Source of the DNA: Antedon mediterranea
Taxonomy: Eukaryota; Echinodermata; Crinoidea; Comatulida; Antedonidae
Length of the DNA stretch: 64,000 bases
Direction of reading: 5' to 3'
NCBI RefSeq assembly: GCF_964355755.1
Contig: NC_092673.1
Span: 11,353,001 to 11,417,000, forward strand
The notes under the pieces were generated by a model. That model was given only the letters and a program-made list of their open reading frames with translations, was not told the origin of the DNA and did no database searches. The position numbers were made by a program, and so were the translations under genes. This document shows, one piece after another, positions 55,501 to 64,000 of the stretch. Positions within the stretch are counted from its first letter, which is position 1, and every line of letters begins with the position of its first letter.

Positions 55501-57985
55501 CCAGGGCGTTTTACTCACTGAGATAACAGTGATTTACGAAATACATTATGTTCCAAGAATACGTGTAATTAATTAAAACTCCAACAATGAGATCAGTCAA
55601 TACGGTCATTGTGGTACACAACAGAGAAGGTTGCACAGTATAGATATGTGACGTAACAACTCTCGAAACATGGCTGCTGACACATAAAATTACTGTTATT
55701 TTTTGCCTTTTTTTAGTGTTTATCCTTAAAATTCAGGAAAGTGATAGCCTATAGTGTGCGACCCAACAAGAAACATTAGTGTTTATTCATACAGTGGTTT
55801 CGGAGGAGATAAGTAAAATTATGCAACAAATTTAGTAGCATTAATATAATAGATGCCATCCCTAGATGGCTGGAAATGGTTTTCTCACACGTAAAATTCA
55901 TAATAAACGACACCTCTAGGTGGCCGAGAGTGACACTCCTATAGCAAGCTATTGGCAAAACGGTCGTAGTCTACTTTGACTGATAACACTTTTTTATTTT
56001 AAAAACATTTTAGTTTTTCACCAATCAATAACAAAAAGGAACTACGGAACGTATTCTCAGTGTGGTAGCTTTGTTTCTTATTTACAAGCTCATGGATGTG
56101 AGTACGGATTGGTGGTGATCGCCAATCCATAGTTAATAAATGAAATGTTGTACCTTCTTTTTCCTGCCATCTTACTCAGAACTCTACTGAAGTAAAGCGA
56201 AACTAAAAGACCTCGGCAGCATTAAAGGTTCTACAGTAAACTATCGGCGTAGAACCAACTAATAGGTGATTAAATCCTCATCCTAAAGGGGAATTCCCCA
56301 ACTGTACCAAAATGTTTGCGTTCCTTAAATGTTCTCGATTTTAAATTTCTAACTATTTCGCGACCTTTTATTTTCTTGTCGTCTTCTACAATTTAGCAAA
56401 CCAAATTGGCGAATGTATTGATGATGATGACCGTCAAGCAACTGAATGGGTGTTATAAATTAAACTTGCTGATCTCGTGTACGTGCGTATAGAATGTTCA
56501 TAACAATTAAGGCATGTTAGTTGGTCAGCCATTTTGCAGGGGTTTTATACTTAAATTTAATTTGTTTATTTCTCAAGTTCTACTAGGTATTTGAATCTAA
56601 TTGTTTGTGTGTTGTTTATTAATATTAAAAGGATTCATAGAAAGTTACTTTTTTTAAATTTTAAAATCCTTTCATATCCATTTTAACCTTCCACAAACTA
56701 TGGCATGATCAACAATACACAATATAGAAACGGAATGACACATGTGGATACATTTCAACTAATACTGAGCTTATTTAAGAGGCTTGAATAAGCCTATTAT
56801 CAGAAATATCCTGTAATCGGGGTATTTTCAAATGGTGCACAAAAATAAATACATAAAAATACCTGTAGATTACTACTGACAACATTACAGACATTACAAC
56901 GCCATGGTCCAGTAGCTGAGATATTTTGGTTATCCTATAATACAAAAATATTTATTTTTCAAAAGCGTATTTCATGTCGTATCCAAATGACCACAATTGT
57001 ACTGGAAAGGTTTTATAGTTGAATCACCCGCATGGAGAAATGGGAGTTGTGATATTGGTTTTAACATGACATGAATTGTATTGGGAGGTACAATATGTCT
57101 AATCTAATTTCCACCGCCCCTGTGGAGGGGCCTTTAGGGTCTGTGTTAGTAATGGAGGATCAAAAAAGTAAATTCCCTCTCTGAAAGTGACAGTAGAGCT
57201 CCTATATTAGGGGACACCCAGCAGTTTGACAACAAATTTATAGAAAAAGTTGTAATAAGGTTGAAAATGTTTTGAATATAGCCAGAAATGAGAGTCAAAT
57301 GTTGCATACCCTTGCACCTCTTTTCCAATTTGGCTCGGAATCATCAAAGTCATCTGTAGGTCTTGTTGGATCGTATATTTCATCACTTGTCCTTTTGCGG
57401 CTTCCTCTTCTTCTTTGCTGGTGCCTATCATTGAGTTCTATCTGTGTTCGTCTTCCTCCACTTCCACTCTCTTGAGCAAGCATTGCCTGCTGAAGACGTA
57501 CCTTTGCAGCAAAGTCATCTTCTGTAATATCTCTACCACGAGTATAGTTTCCACCAGACATTATGGGAGGATTTCCGAGTAGAGATGATCCCATAAACTG
57601 ATGACTTCTAATATCCGATTGCCACATATTGCCACTACTATACATGCTATCACTACTTCTGCCAATGTTTCCTCCTCCCAGACTGTTACTAAAGCTGCTT
57701 CCACCAAAGTCTCCACCTCCAGTGTTTCTCCCATAGTTTCCTCCTAATCCTAGACTGCCTCCCAGATTGCTAGAGGGTGAACTTAACAAGCTACTTTGAT
57801 TCATCATATAGTGGTTGGATTGGTTTTTTAAGGTGGTCTGGCTCATGCTAGTCTTGGCATTAAGGTTAAGGTTCAACAGCGATGGAATATTTCCAGTATT
57901 CTGTTGCCGTCCTCCCTGGCCATTGTACCTTCTTCCACTGCTACGCTGCTGTTTATGCATTTCTGCTAAAATATTTGCCAAACTT
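43459..57985 (-). CDS. CIZ1/matrin-3-family zinc-finger protein, 9 exons, 5' end missing
   Basis: Exons (transcript order) 57985-57310, 56934-56863, 55026-54893, 54108-53940, 50659-50549, 50104-50003, 49465-48799, 47532-47411 and 43518-43459 join in phase to at least 703 residues. CIZ1-type proteins bind the nuclear matrix and aid replication initiation and chromatin anchoring; that role is inferred. Order: Gln/Gly/Ser-rich N-terminus with the basic cluster RRRGSRKR (likely nuclear signal), three C2H2 fingers (CNVC-x12-H-x5-H, CREC-x10-H-x5-H, CKIC-x12-H-x5-H), EDYVTVDAIGIFEEEVDEG as in matrin-3/ZNF638 proteins, a Pro/Glu/Ser-rich acidic linker, then the matrin-type domain PVGQCFVVPVSGYFCKLCHK with THCSSQPHF. 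CIZ1 fits best; a matrin-3 or ZNF638 relative is the alternative. Confidence 0.86.
45480..45760. mobile_element. Partial copy of the 61249-62174 TIR element
   Basis: ttggccaatgatgagaaagt, gagcagacaaaattttgcgc and attaatatcactttccattt match the interior left half of the element at 61249-62174. TIRs are lost, apart from a degraded agtcaagtttcacaagtct start. Confidence 0.7.
45790..46450. mobile_element. Foldback element with about 280-bp arms
   Basis: Left-arm words aaccaatccttcaaattgtg, tggaagggttgcac, ttcattggaaagagaat, attcatagttaca and aaaacaagtcacgtgacc occur reverse-complemented in mirror order on the right (ggtcacgtgacttgttt ... cacaatctgaaggatttg). Centre at about 46140. No transposase. 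Confidence 0.8.
46588..46880 (+). pseudogene. LINE reverse transcriptase C-terminal fragment
   Basis: KMMLYKTFVRPLMEYAVQVR resembles the LYKSLVRPxxEYA thumb motif; after frame changes, LWNKLPSHVV-like coding is seen. Truncated and frameshifted. Confidence 0.65.
47411..47532 (-). CDS. CIZ1-like exon 8 (matrin-type zinc finger)
   Basis: Joined G+GC restores PVGQ. CFVVPVSGYFCKLCHKFYLK then VAKVTHCSSQPHFNALK has the C-x2-C-x13-H-x5-H matrin 3-homologous domain. Acceptor ttgtttcag, donor AAA|GTAAGA. Confidence 0.93.
48150..48250 (-). mobile_element. tRNA-derived SINE fragment
   Basis: Minus strand: gcttgcccaaggtctaGGGTTCAATCCTGA has a box B-like GGTTCAATCC. The 3' flank contains ttacttagtaagc. 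No complete box A. Confidence 0.4.
48799..49465 (-). CDS. CIZ1-like exon 7 (Pro/Glu/Ser acidic linker)
   Basis: 667 bases. Starts ETSEDTTKQQELGKDKPNG and is low-complexity acidic with PSVEPEPLPSKAPVPSDEPK. Ends DEELSEYDPNTPV plus one base. Probably disordered. Acceptor ttctttgttcag, donor TTG|GTAGGT. Confidence 0.88.
50003..50104 (-). CDS. CIZ1-like exon 6 (VTVDAIG motif)
   Basis: 102 bases, phase 0. ECAERKQNRGSAKSEDYVTV then DAIGIFEEEVDEGC. The YVTVDxxG acidic motif recurs in matrin-3 and ZNF638. Acceptor ttctaattag, donor TGT|GTAAGA. Confidence 0.88.
50549..50659 (-). CDS. CIZ1-like exon 5 (finger 3)
   Basis: 111 bases, phase 0. RYCKICNTTFKDNEKCQAHC then NSERHKK. Acceptor tcctgtag, donor AAG|GTATTT. 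Confidence 0.9.
51205..51615. repeat. Dispersed repeat, copy 2 (see 35540-36115)
   Basis: tagtcatcaaagcatgcatt, attctttaccgcaagtactt, ctgtacgctgtgcacataga and ctcctatactttacatgcat, in the same order as copy 1 but without the SINE. Lies in a CIZ1-like intron. Confidence 0.8.
51793..52815 (+). mobile_element. Hairpin-ended non-coding transposon, copy B
   Basis: Left hairpin GGTTATCCGC-ACTTG-GCGGATAACC (51793-51817), then cccttgttattgtcaggatc. Right end GCGGATAACC (52774-52783), then TAACTCGTCCGTAGTGACGA and ttcaaatctag. The left arm and right subterminal word are exact inverse complements. Interior acgcgt-rich, no ORF. Confidence 0.8.
52816..53939. other. CIZ1-like intron sequence
   Basis: AT-rich. 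53728-53820 contains ttcgaaaaaacaccaaaggg and tttggtgtttttaggggg, a short CGAATAAACGCCC-family-like element. Otherwise nothing recognised. Confidence 0.5.
53940..54108 (-). CDS. CIZ1-like exon 4 (finger 2)
   Basis: Gly/Ser/Arg-rich start, then RHFCRECQIFFTGSTINHRE with a second His in TSSH. The longer open frame covering this exon reads a different phase and is a shadow. Donor CAG|GTATTT. Confidence 0.86.
54893..55026 (-). CDS. CIZ1-like exon 3 (second half of finger 1, helix)
   Basis: DYKFHMDSQSHRNAINQIK supplies the two zinc histidines. Then NFQTDQAKARIQAQQHLRMI, probably helical. Donor AA|GTATGT; the AA joins the G at 54108 to give Lys. Confidence 0.88.
55070..56862. other. CIZ1-like intron sequence, nothing coding
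   Basis: Starts with a short MITE-like piece (aaaataaacaccccggacat ... gcgcctttatttgtg, 55075-55160). The rest shows no exon or repeat that I can identify. Confidence 0.5.
56863..56934 (-). CDS. CIZ1-like exon 2 (first half of finger 1)
   Basis: 72 bases, phase 0. DNQNISATGPWRCNVCNVV then SSNLQ, giving the two zinc cysteines. Acceptor tgtattatag, donor CAG|GTATTT. Confidence 0.88.
57310..57985 (-). CDS. CIZ1-like exon 1 in window (Gln/Gly-rich, nuclear signal)
   Basis: Acceptor ttttaatttcag precedes 57985; one base completes a split codon, so at least one upstream exon exists. Starts SLANILAEMHKQQRSSG, continues low-complexity Gly/Ser/Asn-rich, then TEDDFAAKVRLQQAMLAQES and RRRGSRKRTSDEIYDPTRP. 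Donor AGG|GTATGC. Confidence 0.85.
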
Positions 57986-58198
57986 CTGAAATTAAAACAA
58001 ATTATACAGTAACAGTACAATAGTAAAGTTATGGCCAAAAAAGAAATAACTTATTATGGTGTCAGAGAATATTTTAATTTGGAAAGTTATTAGCAACTAT
58101 TAGCAACGACACTCCGAGAGTGCATACCTCTGCCTACTGTAAAATTCTCCAACATTAGATTTCTCTCTCGAAAAAAAATTTATTTTCCTCTTTTTTTA

Positions 58199-59200
58199 GG
58201 CTATCGTTCTCTGTAGAGAAATAGCTTATTGTTGTTGTCAAAAATTTCATTGTTTCTGCTCATTTTTTGTGCGCAGCAGATCTAAAAAACGGCGGTATCA
58301 GTTATGTTGTAACTTGGCCAGCAGATGCACATGTAGTTGTGCAACAAACTTTGGGTTAAGGAAAATATGGTCGCGTAGCGTAACTATGCGCGATTTTCTG
58401 AAATTCTTAGATTGACTATAAATTGAAAACCAATAGATATTTTTAAATACCACTTGACATGCTTCATGTCAGGGGTCATCTTCCTGTATCATCAGCAAAA
58501 TTTTGAACCTTGGTCAAATCGCGCGTACGCGGGCTTTGAAAGTTAAGATGAATGTAATGAATATAAAATAATGACACACGTGCACGTCAAACTTTAAAAA
58601 TCGTGCGCCTGAAAATGGTTAATTTTATGCAAATTTGTGTAAAAATATGCCTATTTTGAATCGATTATAGCTCTTCAGGATGGCTGGTGACTCCCTATTT
58701 TTTTTTAACTTATTATAAAGCGCAATGAGTTGTAGATATGAATTTATGTGAAATTTAGATCATAAATATGTTATGACATCATCATATGGCCATCTAAATT
58801 TTAAAATTTGGATTTTTATCTCTTTCGACACAGTCCGTCACATTCAATAGAGCGCATACCGCGTAAACGTTATCAATTTTCTTCCAATTTTCAATATTCT
58901 ATTACTAAAACAATTCCTTTTTAGACTTACGGTATGAACTTTTTTTAAAATTTGAGGTCACAATTTTCAAACAAATGAATAAACGCGAGTGGTAAAATAA
59001 AAAATAACCATCAACTAAACCGTTTTCAATGCTAATACCGTCAACTGTTGACACTTATTGAACGATTTTGATCTATTCCAGCTGTTAGTTACAATCGTTT
59101 TAGTGCAGCCTATTGTAGACTAAGCATAATAAATAACATGTATGTGTTACGATACGTTGGGCGATAGCCTAACTCGTCAACGTGACGAGTTCAAATCTAG
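58199..59200 (+). mobile_element. Hairpin-ended non-coding transposon, copy C
   Basis: Left end GGCTATCGTTCTCT-gt-AGAGAAATAGC, a hairpin with a different sequence from copies A and B, then ttattgttgttgtcaaaa. Right end GCGATAGCC followed by TAACTCGTC-aac-GTGACGAGTT and caaatctag. GGCTATCG (left) and CGATAGCC (right) remain complementary. Confidence 0.72.
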
Positions 59201-59640
59201 TTTCTATTTTCTTCTTTCTTTCCACGAATTTTGATGCACATGTATCTCTAATTCTGGCCAACATATGATTGTATAACTTTGTCATAAGATTGACCTGTAG
59301 CTGTAGCTTTGTTATATGACTTTAGAATCTGCATCGTATGTTACGTGCGATTTTATGAAATTCAATGATTGGTCATAGATTATAAACTAAAAGTCATTTT
59401 GTATGGACACTTGGTGAAAATTTAAGTCATATCAAGGGCCAACTTTCTATGGATTAAAAATTGCATGTTTCACAGAAAGTTATGCGCGCACGCGCATTTA
59501 AAAACTGATAATGCGAAAAATCAATTTCTAATCAACTTTCTACGCGTTTCATGTAATTTTAAGCATGTCAAAAATTCCCAAGTGCGCGCAAATTCTTATG
59601 CACGCGGTGCGCACGTAGAGCTAAAACATCTTTTTGAGAT
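59201..59640 (+). mobile_element. Truncated copy of the hairpin-ended family
   Basis: tctttctttccacgaatttt, aattctggccaacatatgat and gattgtataactttgtcata parallel copy B from 51855 on. It abuts copy C directly. Confidence 0.7.
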
Positions 59641-61248
59641 CTGATCTCACAACAAACATGCAACGATGCGACTAGGGGTTTTCCCTGATCGTATGACTAT
59701 ATGATAAAGCTTAGCGGTTTATTTGTCGGTAAGTAGGTCTAGACGGTTATTTAAATACAATATATAACGAAAACTAGACAGACTTTAACATAACATTCAA
59801 TAAATAAAAAATACTACTACAGTACACAGGATAAATTCTTCAAATTTACTTATATTTCATAATTTTACTGTAAATATTACAGTGCAAGAGGAGTTAATTA
59901 AAATATATATACAGTATATCTTATTGAATTCCTGTATTATATTTTGTGACAATTTGTCTACTAGTTATCAATGTGTTGATTGTGGCAGTAATTACGGCAG
60001 CTATAGTCTTCTAAGATCGCTCATATCCATTACAAAGTGTCAATAGTAAGACATTTTGTAATAGTAATAGATTTTTGAATGTTGCCACTGTACGATACAT
60101 TTTGTGTTGATTTACAATTTCTCACTACTTGCTCTTATTGTTCAATCAATGTTAATATCTGAAAAAAAAAAAGAAGAAATTTGTACTAAAATATCTGCAT
60201 AAAAAGGTTAATTGTGCGAATGTCGGTTTGAACTTATTGCATTTGATGCAGAAAATATTTTTAACATACTGTACAGTAAACATCCAAAACAATATTTAGA
60301 TTAGTAAAAAGGTTCATCTGGATCTCTGTATAGTATTCAAGTAACTTTTCTTTTGGATTATCCAAAGTCAAATCGTAAAACTTACGTTTGTTACTCTAGC
60401 TTTCGCTGGTCAACGACGCAGCTTAATCTTGAGTGGGTCTCTGTGACTTGGACTTGTTACCATTAGATCTCGTATTTGGTATAGCGCCACAAATTGCACT
60501 CCTCAATAAATTCAGGGATGCTGTAGGTGTGCTGTTTTTACCAATTTTTATTATTTATTTATTATTATTAAAGTTTAACGTGCACATGCATCGTTATTTT
60601 TCAATTAAAGTTCATCAAAATGAATGAAATCTACTACAGAAGGTACGCAAAACAAAAATCAATTGCAAAACCCAGTTTTCTACACTTTGTACGAACTGTG
60701 CGCACAAGTGCGTGTGCAAAACGCAAACAAATTTTGAAATTCTCAAAATGACCTGAAATGGACCTGAAATGTACACGAAATTGATTAGAAATTAATTGTG
60801 CATATTTTTTATTTTTAAATGCGAAATTTCGTGTGAACAAGCCTTTTTTACTCTATATAAATTTGACCCATGATATGAATTATAATTTTATAAAGTTTCA
60901 TTAAAAAATATTTTTTTGTTCTAAATTTATGATCAGTCATAGAAATTAATACAGTTTAGTTTACTTGTTACTTTAAGACTATTTTAACACTAGCAGGTCC
61001 AAAAATAATAACATTTTTGTTATTTGTTAAGTTATTAATAAACCAATTTTCTAAAATAAAATAGGCATGGTCTGTTTAGTATATACCTATCTACACTGAA
61101 AAATGCTAATATGCTCATGCTAATAGAGTACTAAACTTGGCAAAATTGCCAAGTAACAAACACACACACACGTGATCGACTACATAATCCCTTGCCGGTG
61201 GTAATAATTGACCTGTGAGTGTGACAATCAATTAGTAGTTGAAATATA
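59641..61248. repeat. Intergenic with inverted pieces of repeats
   Basis: 60560-60720 is the inverse of 32510-32640 (hairpin-ended family interior), and 60950-61010 is the inverse of about 23265-23330. 60485-60540 repeats aattgcactcctcaataaat, found near 45010. The rest is AT-rich with nothing recognised. Confidence 0.55.
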
Positions 61249-62174
61249 CGCCCGTATTCTTAAACCGGACTTTAGTCGTAGTTCGAAGTTCGACTTGGAA
61301 AAGTCGTAGTTCGAGCTATTACTTCAAATTCGATTCAAAAACGAAGTAGTCGAAGTTTACAGTTCGACTTAATGAAGTCGAGCTTTTAGTCGAGTTGCAC
61401 ACGTCTGGGTAACAAAGGCTATACATTGGCCAATGACAAGAGAGTATTGAGGAGCAGACAAAATTTTGCGCATTGATATCACTTTCCATTTCTTACAACA
61501 CTTTTTACGCATCAGGACTATATACATGAAAAATAATTTTAATCGTTAATTATTAGAACAATATCAGTATTAATTTAACAGTGAAGTATATTTGATTAAC
61601 AACAAATAAAATCTTAAAAATATATTTAGGAACCATGACGGTACGGTAACTTTTATATTTTCTAGGCCCCCAACAAAGTATGATCGCCACGAACCACGCA
61701 CTTCATAGCGTGACAAGAAAGCGCTAGGCCCCCTAAACATTCCATCGCGTGGTGAATTGCCGCATCTCCCATTGTCGCTATGGCGTGACGTAGCTCAAGT
61801 CGGACTTGCGCGAAGAAAATAATGTAATTTGTATACAGTTGTAAATAAAGATGATTTTCATTATTATAATTTATACCAATGTATATTTAATTAAGCTAAT
61901 ATAAATATAGATATTTCATTCTTCAATATCTGGCCAATATAACAACTCAATGACTGTTACGTTTTTTATAAACATCGTTTAAAAACCATTTAGTCGACCA
62001 TTTAGTCTGCCCCCTCCAGGACTAAAAAAATTGATCAAAATCCGTCTCGATTTAGTCGAGGTTGGCCTGATTTAGTCGGTGATTTAGTTGAAGTTCGGTT
62101 TATGAATTAAAATGACGTCATTTTTTTAGTTTTAGCTCGAACTACGACTAAAGTCCGGTTTAAGAATACGGGCG
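61249..62174. mobile_element. 0.93-kb element with perfect 38-bp TIRs
   Basis: Left end 61249-61286 starts CGCCCGTATTCTTAAACCGG and continues actttagtcgtagttcga. The right end 62137-62174 is its exact reverse complement. Just inside both ends are further agtcg/tttagtcg words. There is no transposase ORF. The target duplication is unclear. A partial internal copy lies at 45480-45760. Confidence 0.88.
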
Positions 62175-62561
62175 AGAGTTTTGTACTGTATTACATTTTT
62201 TGCTATACAATTTTATGAATATGTAGCAATAAGGTAGTTTGGGCAGCATTTATGAATTCTACACTAGCGAAAATGCTCCCTGTGATAAGTAGACATGTAC
62301 AAAATACCAAATCATTTGTGTACATAATCTTTCCTTTATGTTTACAGTATGTGGTCACAAAAATATTTATGAAGTGTCGAAGAAAAGGTGACTATTATTA
62401 AGTAAACAATTGAACTAACCAAGCATTTAATCATTCTCAGCTCAGTGCACTAGATTTACATTAAGGAACTTAATAATCTGCAAAGTATAGTAATAACCAT
62501 TTGTGCCGATTGTTATATAAATATTGCTGGGTATAAACAAAATATTTACTGTATACTGACA

Positions 62562-63435
62562 GGCCCCGTTTCTGCTGCCAAAAATATACCGTATATATAC
62601 AGTATATTTTATATACGGTATATTTTTTGGCAGCAGAAATGGGTCTCATAAAAAATATACCGTATATATATGCGGTATATATACCGCATAAATATCCCCA
62701 TCGTTTGTGGATATTATACGGTATATTCCAAAATATACCGTATATTTCGTACCCCGTTTCTGCCGCACTCAAAATATACCGTATATGTGACCCGGCCCAT
62801 GACACGAGGTCAAAAACTAACAGAGCGTGACGCGTTTGTTTGGTTTTTCTGCTGCATTGACACACACGTGTATAAGCAAGCAACAGATCAAAATATCACT
62901 GTGGACTGAAGAAATAACTATTTTTGCAATTCAATTGTGGGGAGAAGCGAAGGTTGTGGGGGGGGGGGGGGGGTTTGGGAGACTGCATGGTAACAGAAGA
63001 GATACCGAGATTTACAAAAGTATCTCAAACAAAATAAAAGCAGAATTTGTGGTAGACTTAATAACGCCAAAGTTATCGGCGAACGCCGTCGTCTTCTTTG
63101 CATAAATCTAGTCAATGCCCATTCTACATTTCTAGATTGTTTGTGCGGTGTAAATTGGTTGCCACTTCTGCTCATTAGATTTAAAATAGAAAGCAATGCT
63201 ACGACGTTTTGAGAAACCATCATTGTTTTGTTTTTGTCATGTAACCTCACTACACGAGACTCTAGGTCAATCCATACTTCTGTCTCACGAAATGCATTTT
63301 GGGTAATGAAAGCCAACTTTTTTACAGCCTACCCACGAAGTATGTGCAGCGGAAACGGTGCACGAATTTCATATACGGTTTATTTATACGGTACATTTAT
63401 ACGGTATATTTGGGATTGGCAGCAGAAACAGGGCC
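62562..63435. mobile_element. Harbinger-like element with TATACCGTATA palindromes
   Basis: TIRs GGCCCCGTTTCTGCTGCCAA (left) and, reverse-complemented, GGCCCTGTTTCTGCTGCCAA (right): 19 of 20 match. Flanked by ACA on both sides (62559-62561 and 63436-63438), a 3-bp duplication. GG-starting TIRs with a 3-bp duplication resemble PIF/Harbinger. Internal inverted copies of the terminus (ttggcagcagaaa at about 62630, gtttctgccgcac at about 62755) show a composite structure. Confidence 0.7.
62580..62800. repeat. Cluster of AATATACCGTATAT palindromes
   Basis: ATATACCGTATAT or its complement occurs about six times (near 62584, 62610, 62656, 62725, 62741, 62782), plus atatgcggtatataccgcat at about 62668. 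Three more variants lie at about 63370-63412. Each is a near-perfect TATAC-CG-GTATA-like palindrome. Confidence 0.85.
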
Positions 63436-63655
63436 ACAGAGTGTAATCCCATGATGAAAATTATAATTCCAATCTCTATTTATGATAAAAAGTCCATTGG
63501 TAATCCATCTACGGTCATAATTTTTCTTTTCCCGAATGGAAGGGGATTCCCTATAACATAGCCAACGTGCGAAACTGCTTGTAACATCACACAATGCACT
63601 CCTTAACTCTTGATAATAGATAGAGGGCGCTGTTGACCTAAATACTTAATTTAAG

Positions 63656-63765
63656 ATGTCGGCATGTATGGGGAGTCTGCAAGGGCTTTGCAGTATACAT
63701 TATGCTTACATACAAAGCATTTACACCTCATTTAACAAATGGAGGGTGTGGGAGGAGGGAGGAGG
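63656..63765 (+). other. Possible first coding exon of a gene beyond the window
   Basis: ATG in context aagATGt starts MSACMGSLQGLCSIHYAYIQ and stays open to a good donor GGAG|GTGAGT at 63766. It lies in a slightly GC-richer patch following agagggcgctgttgacc. No homology recognised; it may equally be chance. Confidence 0.15.
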
Positions 63766-64000
63766 TGAGTGTGGCATCACTGTTCATCCTGAGGATGATT
63801 TTTAAAGTTTGATGTGCATTTGTGTCCTTATTTCAAATTTAGGTAACTTATGTTGCGCAATTCTTACATCATAACAAAAGCTACATGCACAAGTTACAAT
63901 TTACAAAATCTTCCGTTTACAAATTTTAGAGTAAAAAAATTTACAAAAGAAATAAGAACTTGGTTGGTGCTTGAAAAACTGGTTATCTGCAAAATAAGTT

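Noticed and set aside
62470-63316. Open frames of 137 and 132 codons on the minus strand
   Set aside because: They cross the TATACCGTATA palindromes and the Harbinger-like element, are Tyr/Ile-rich from the repeat, and have no motif.

Overview
The window is AT-rich nuclear DNA from a metazoan. Genes have GT-AG introns, coding exons are a small minority of the sequence, and the rest is packed with decayed LINEs, hAT-type and Harbinger-like DNA transposons, foldback elements, tRNA-derived SINEs and minisatellites. Three conserved genes can be reconstructed exon by exon. A matrin-type CIZ1/matrin-3-like nuclear protein, a eukaryotic queuine tRNA-ribosyltransferase and this repeat mix suggest a marine invertebrate, possibly a deuterostome. 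That placement is an inference, not something the sequence proves.

Layout. (1) 1-16518, + strand: the last six exons of QTRT1, the catalytic subunit of tRNA-guanine transglycosylase; about the first 105 residues lie before the window. Its introns hold a near-identical intronic duplication, a long-inverted-repeat element, an AACGTTGA palindrome array, a tRNA-derived SINE, two abutting LINEs and a 43-bp minisatellite. (2) 16519-25800: repeats, dominated by a 4.38-kb hAT-like element (17919-22301) with an 8-bp target duplication, inserted into the hairpin end of another repeat. (3) 25929-30137, + strand: a complete five-exon gene for a 418-residue HMG-CoA reductase catalytic domain with no membrane/sterol-sensing domain and a basic N-terminus resembling a mitochondrial presequence. 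It has a TATA box, an inverted CCAAT box and a poly(A) signal. (4) 30138-43458: intergenic repeats, including nested LINEs, an OTU-protease remnant, and a 1.3-kb hAT-like element with a perfect 15-bp TIR that still carries the C-terminal dimerisation region of its transposase. (5) 57985 down to 43459, - strand: nine exons of a CIZ1/matrin-3-family zinc-finger protein, with its 5' end not found. (6) 58000-64000: hairpin-ended elements, a 0.9-kb element with perfect 38-bp TIRs, and a Harbinger-like element filled with TATACCGTATA palindromes.

The three genes belong to unrelated pathways (tRNA queuosine modification, mevalonate synthesis, nuclear matrix/DNA replication) and I see no functional cluster. 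The two most interesting observations are the soluble, divergent HMG-CoA reductase and the over-represented palindrome TAGGCCTA. Comparison of repeat copies and decayed reading frames inside this window suggests the palindrome arises by short insertions at TA dinucleotides.
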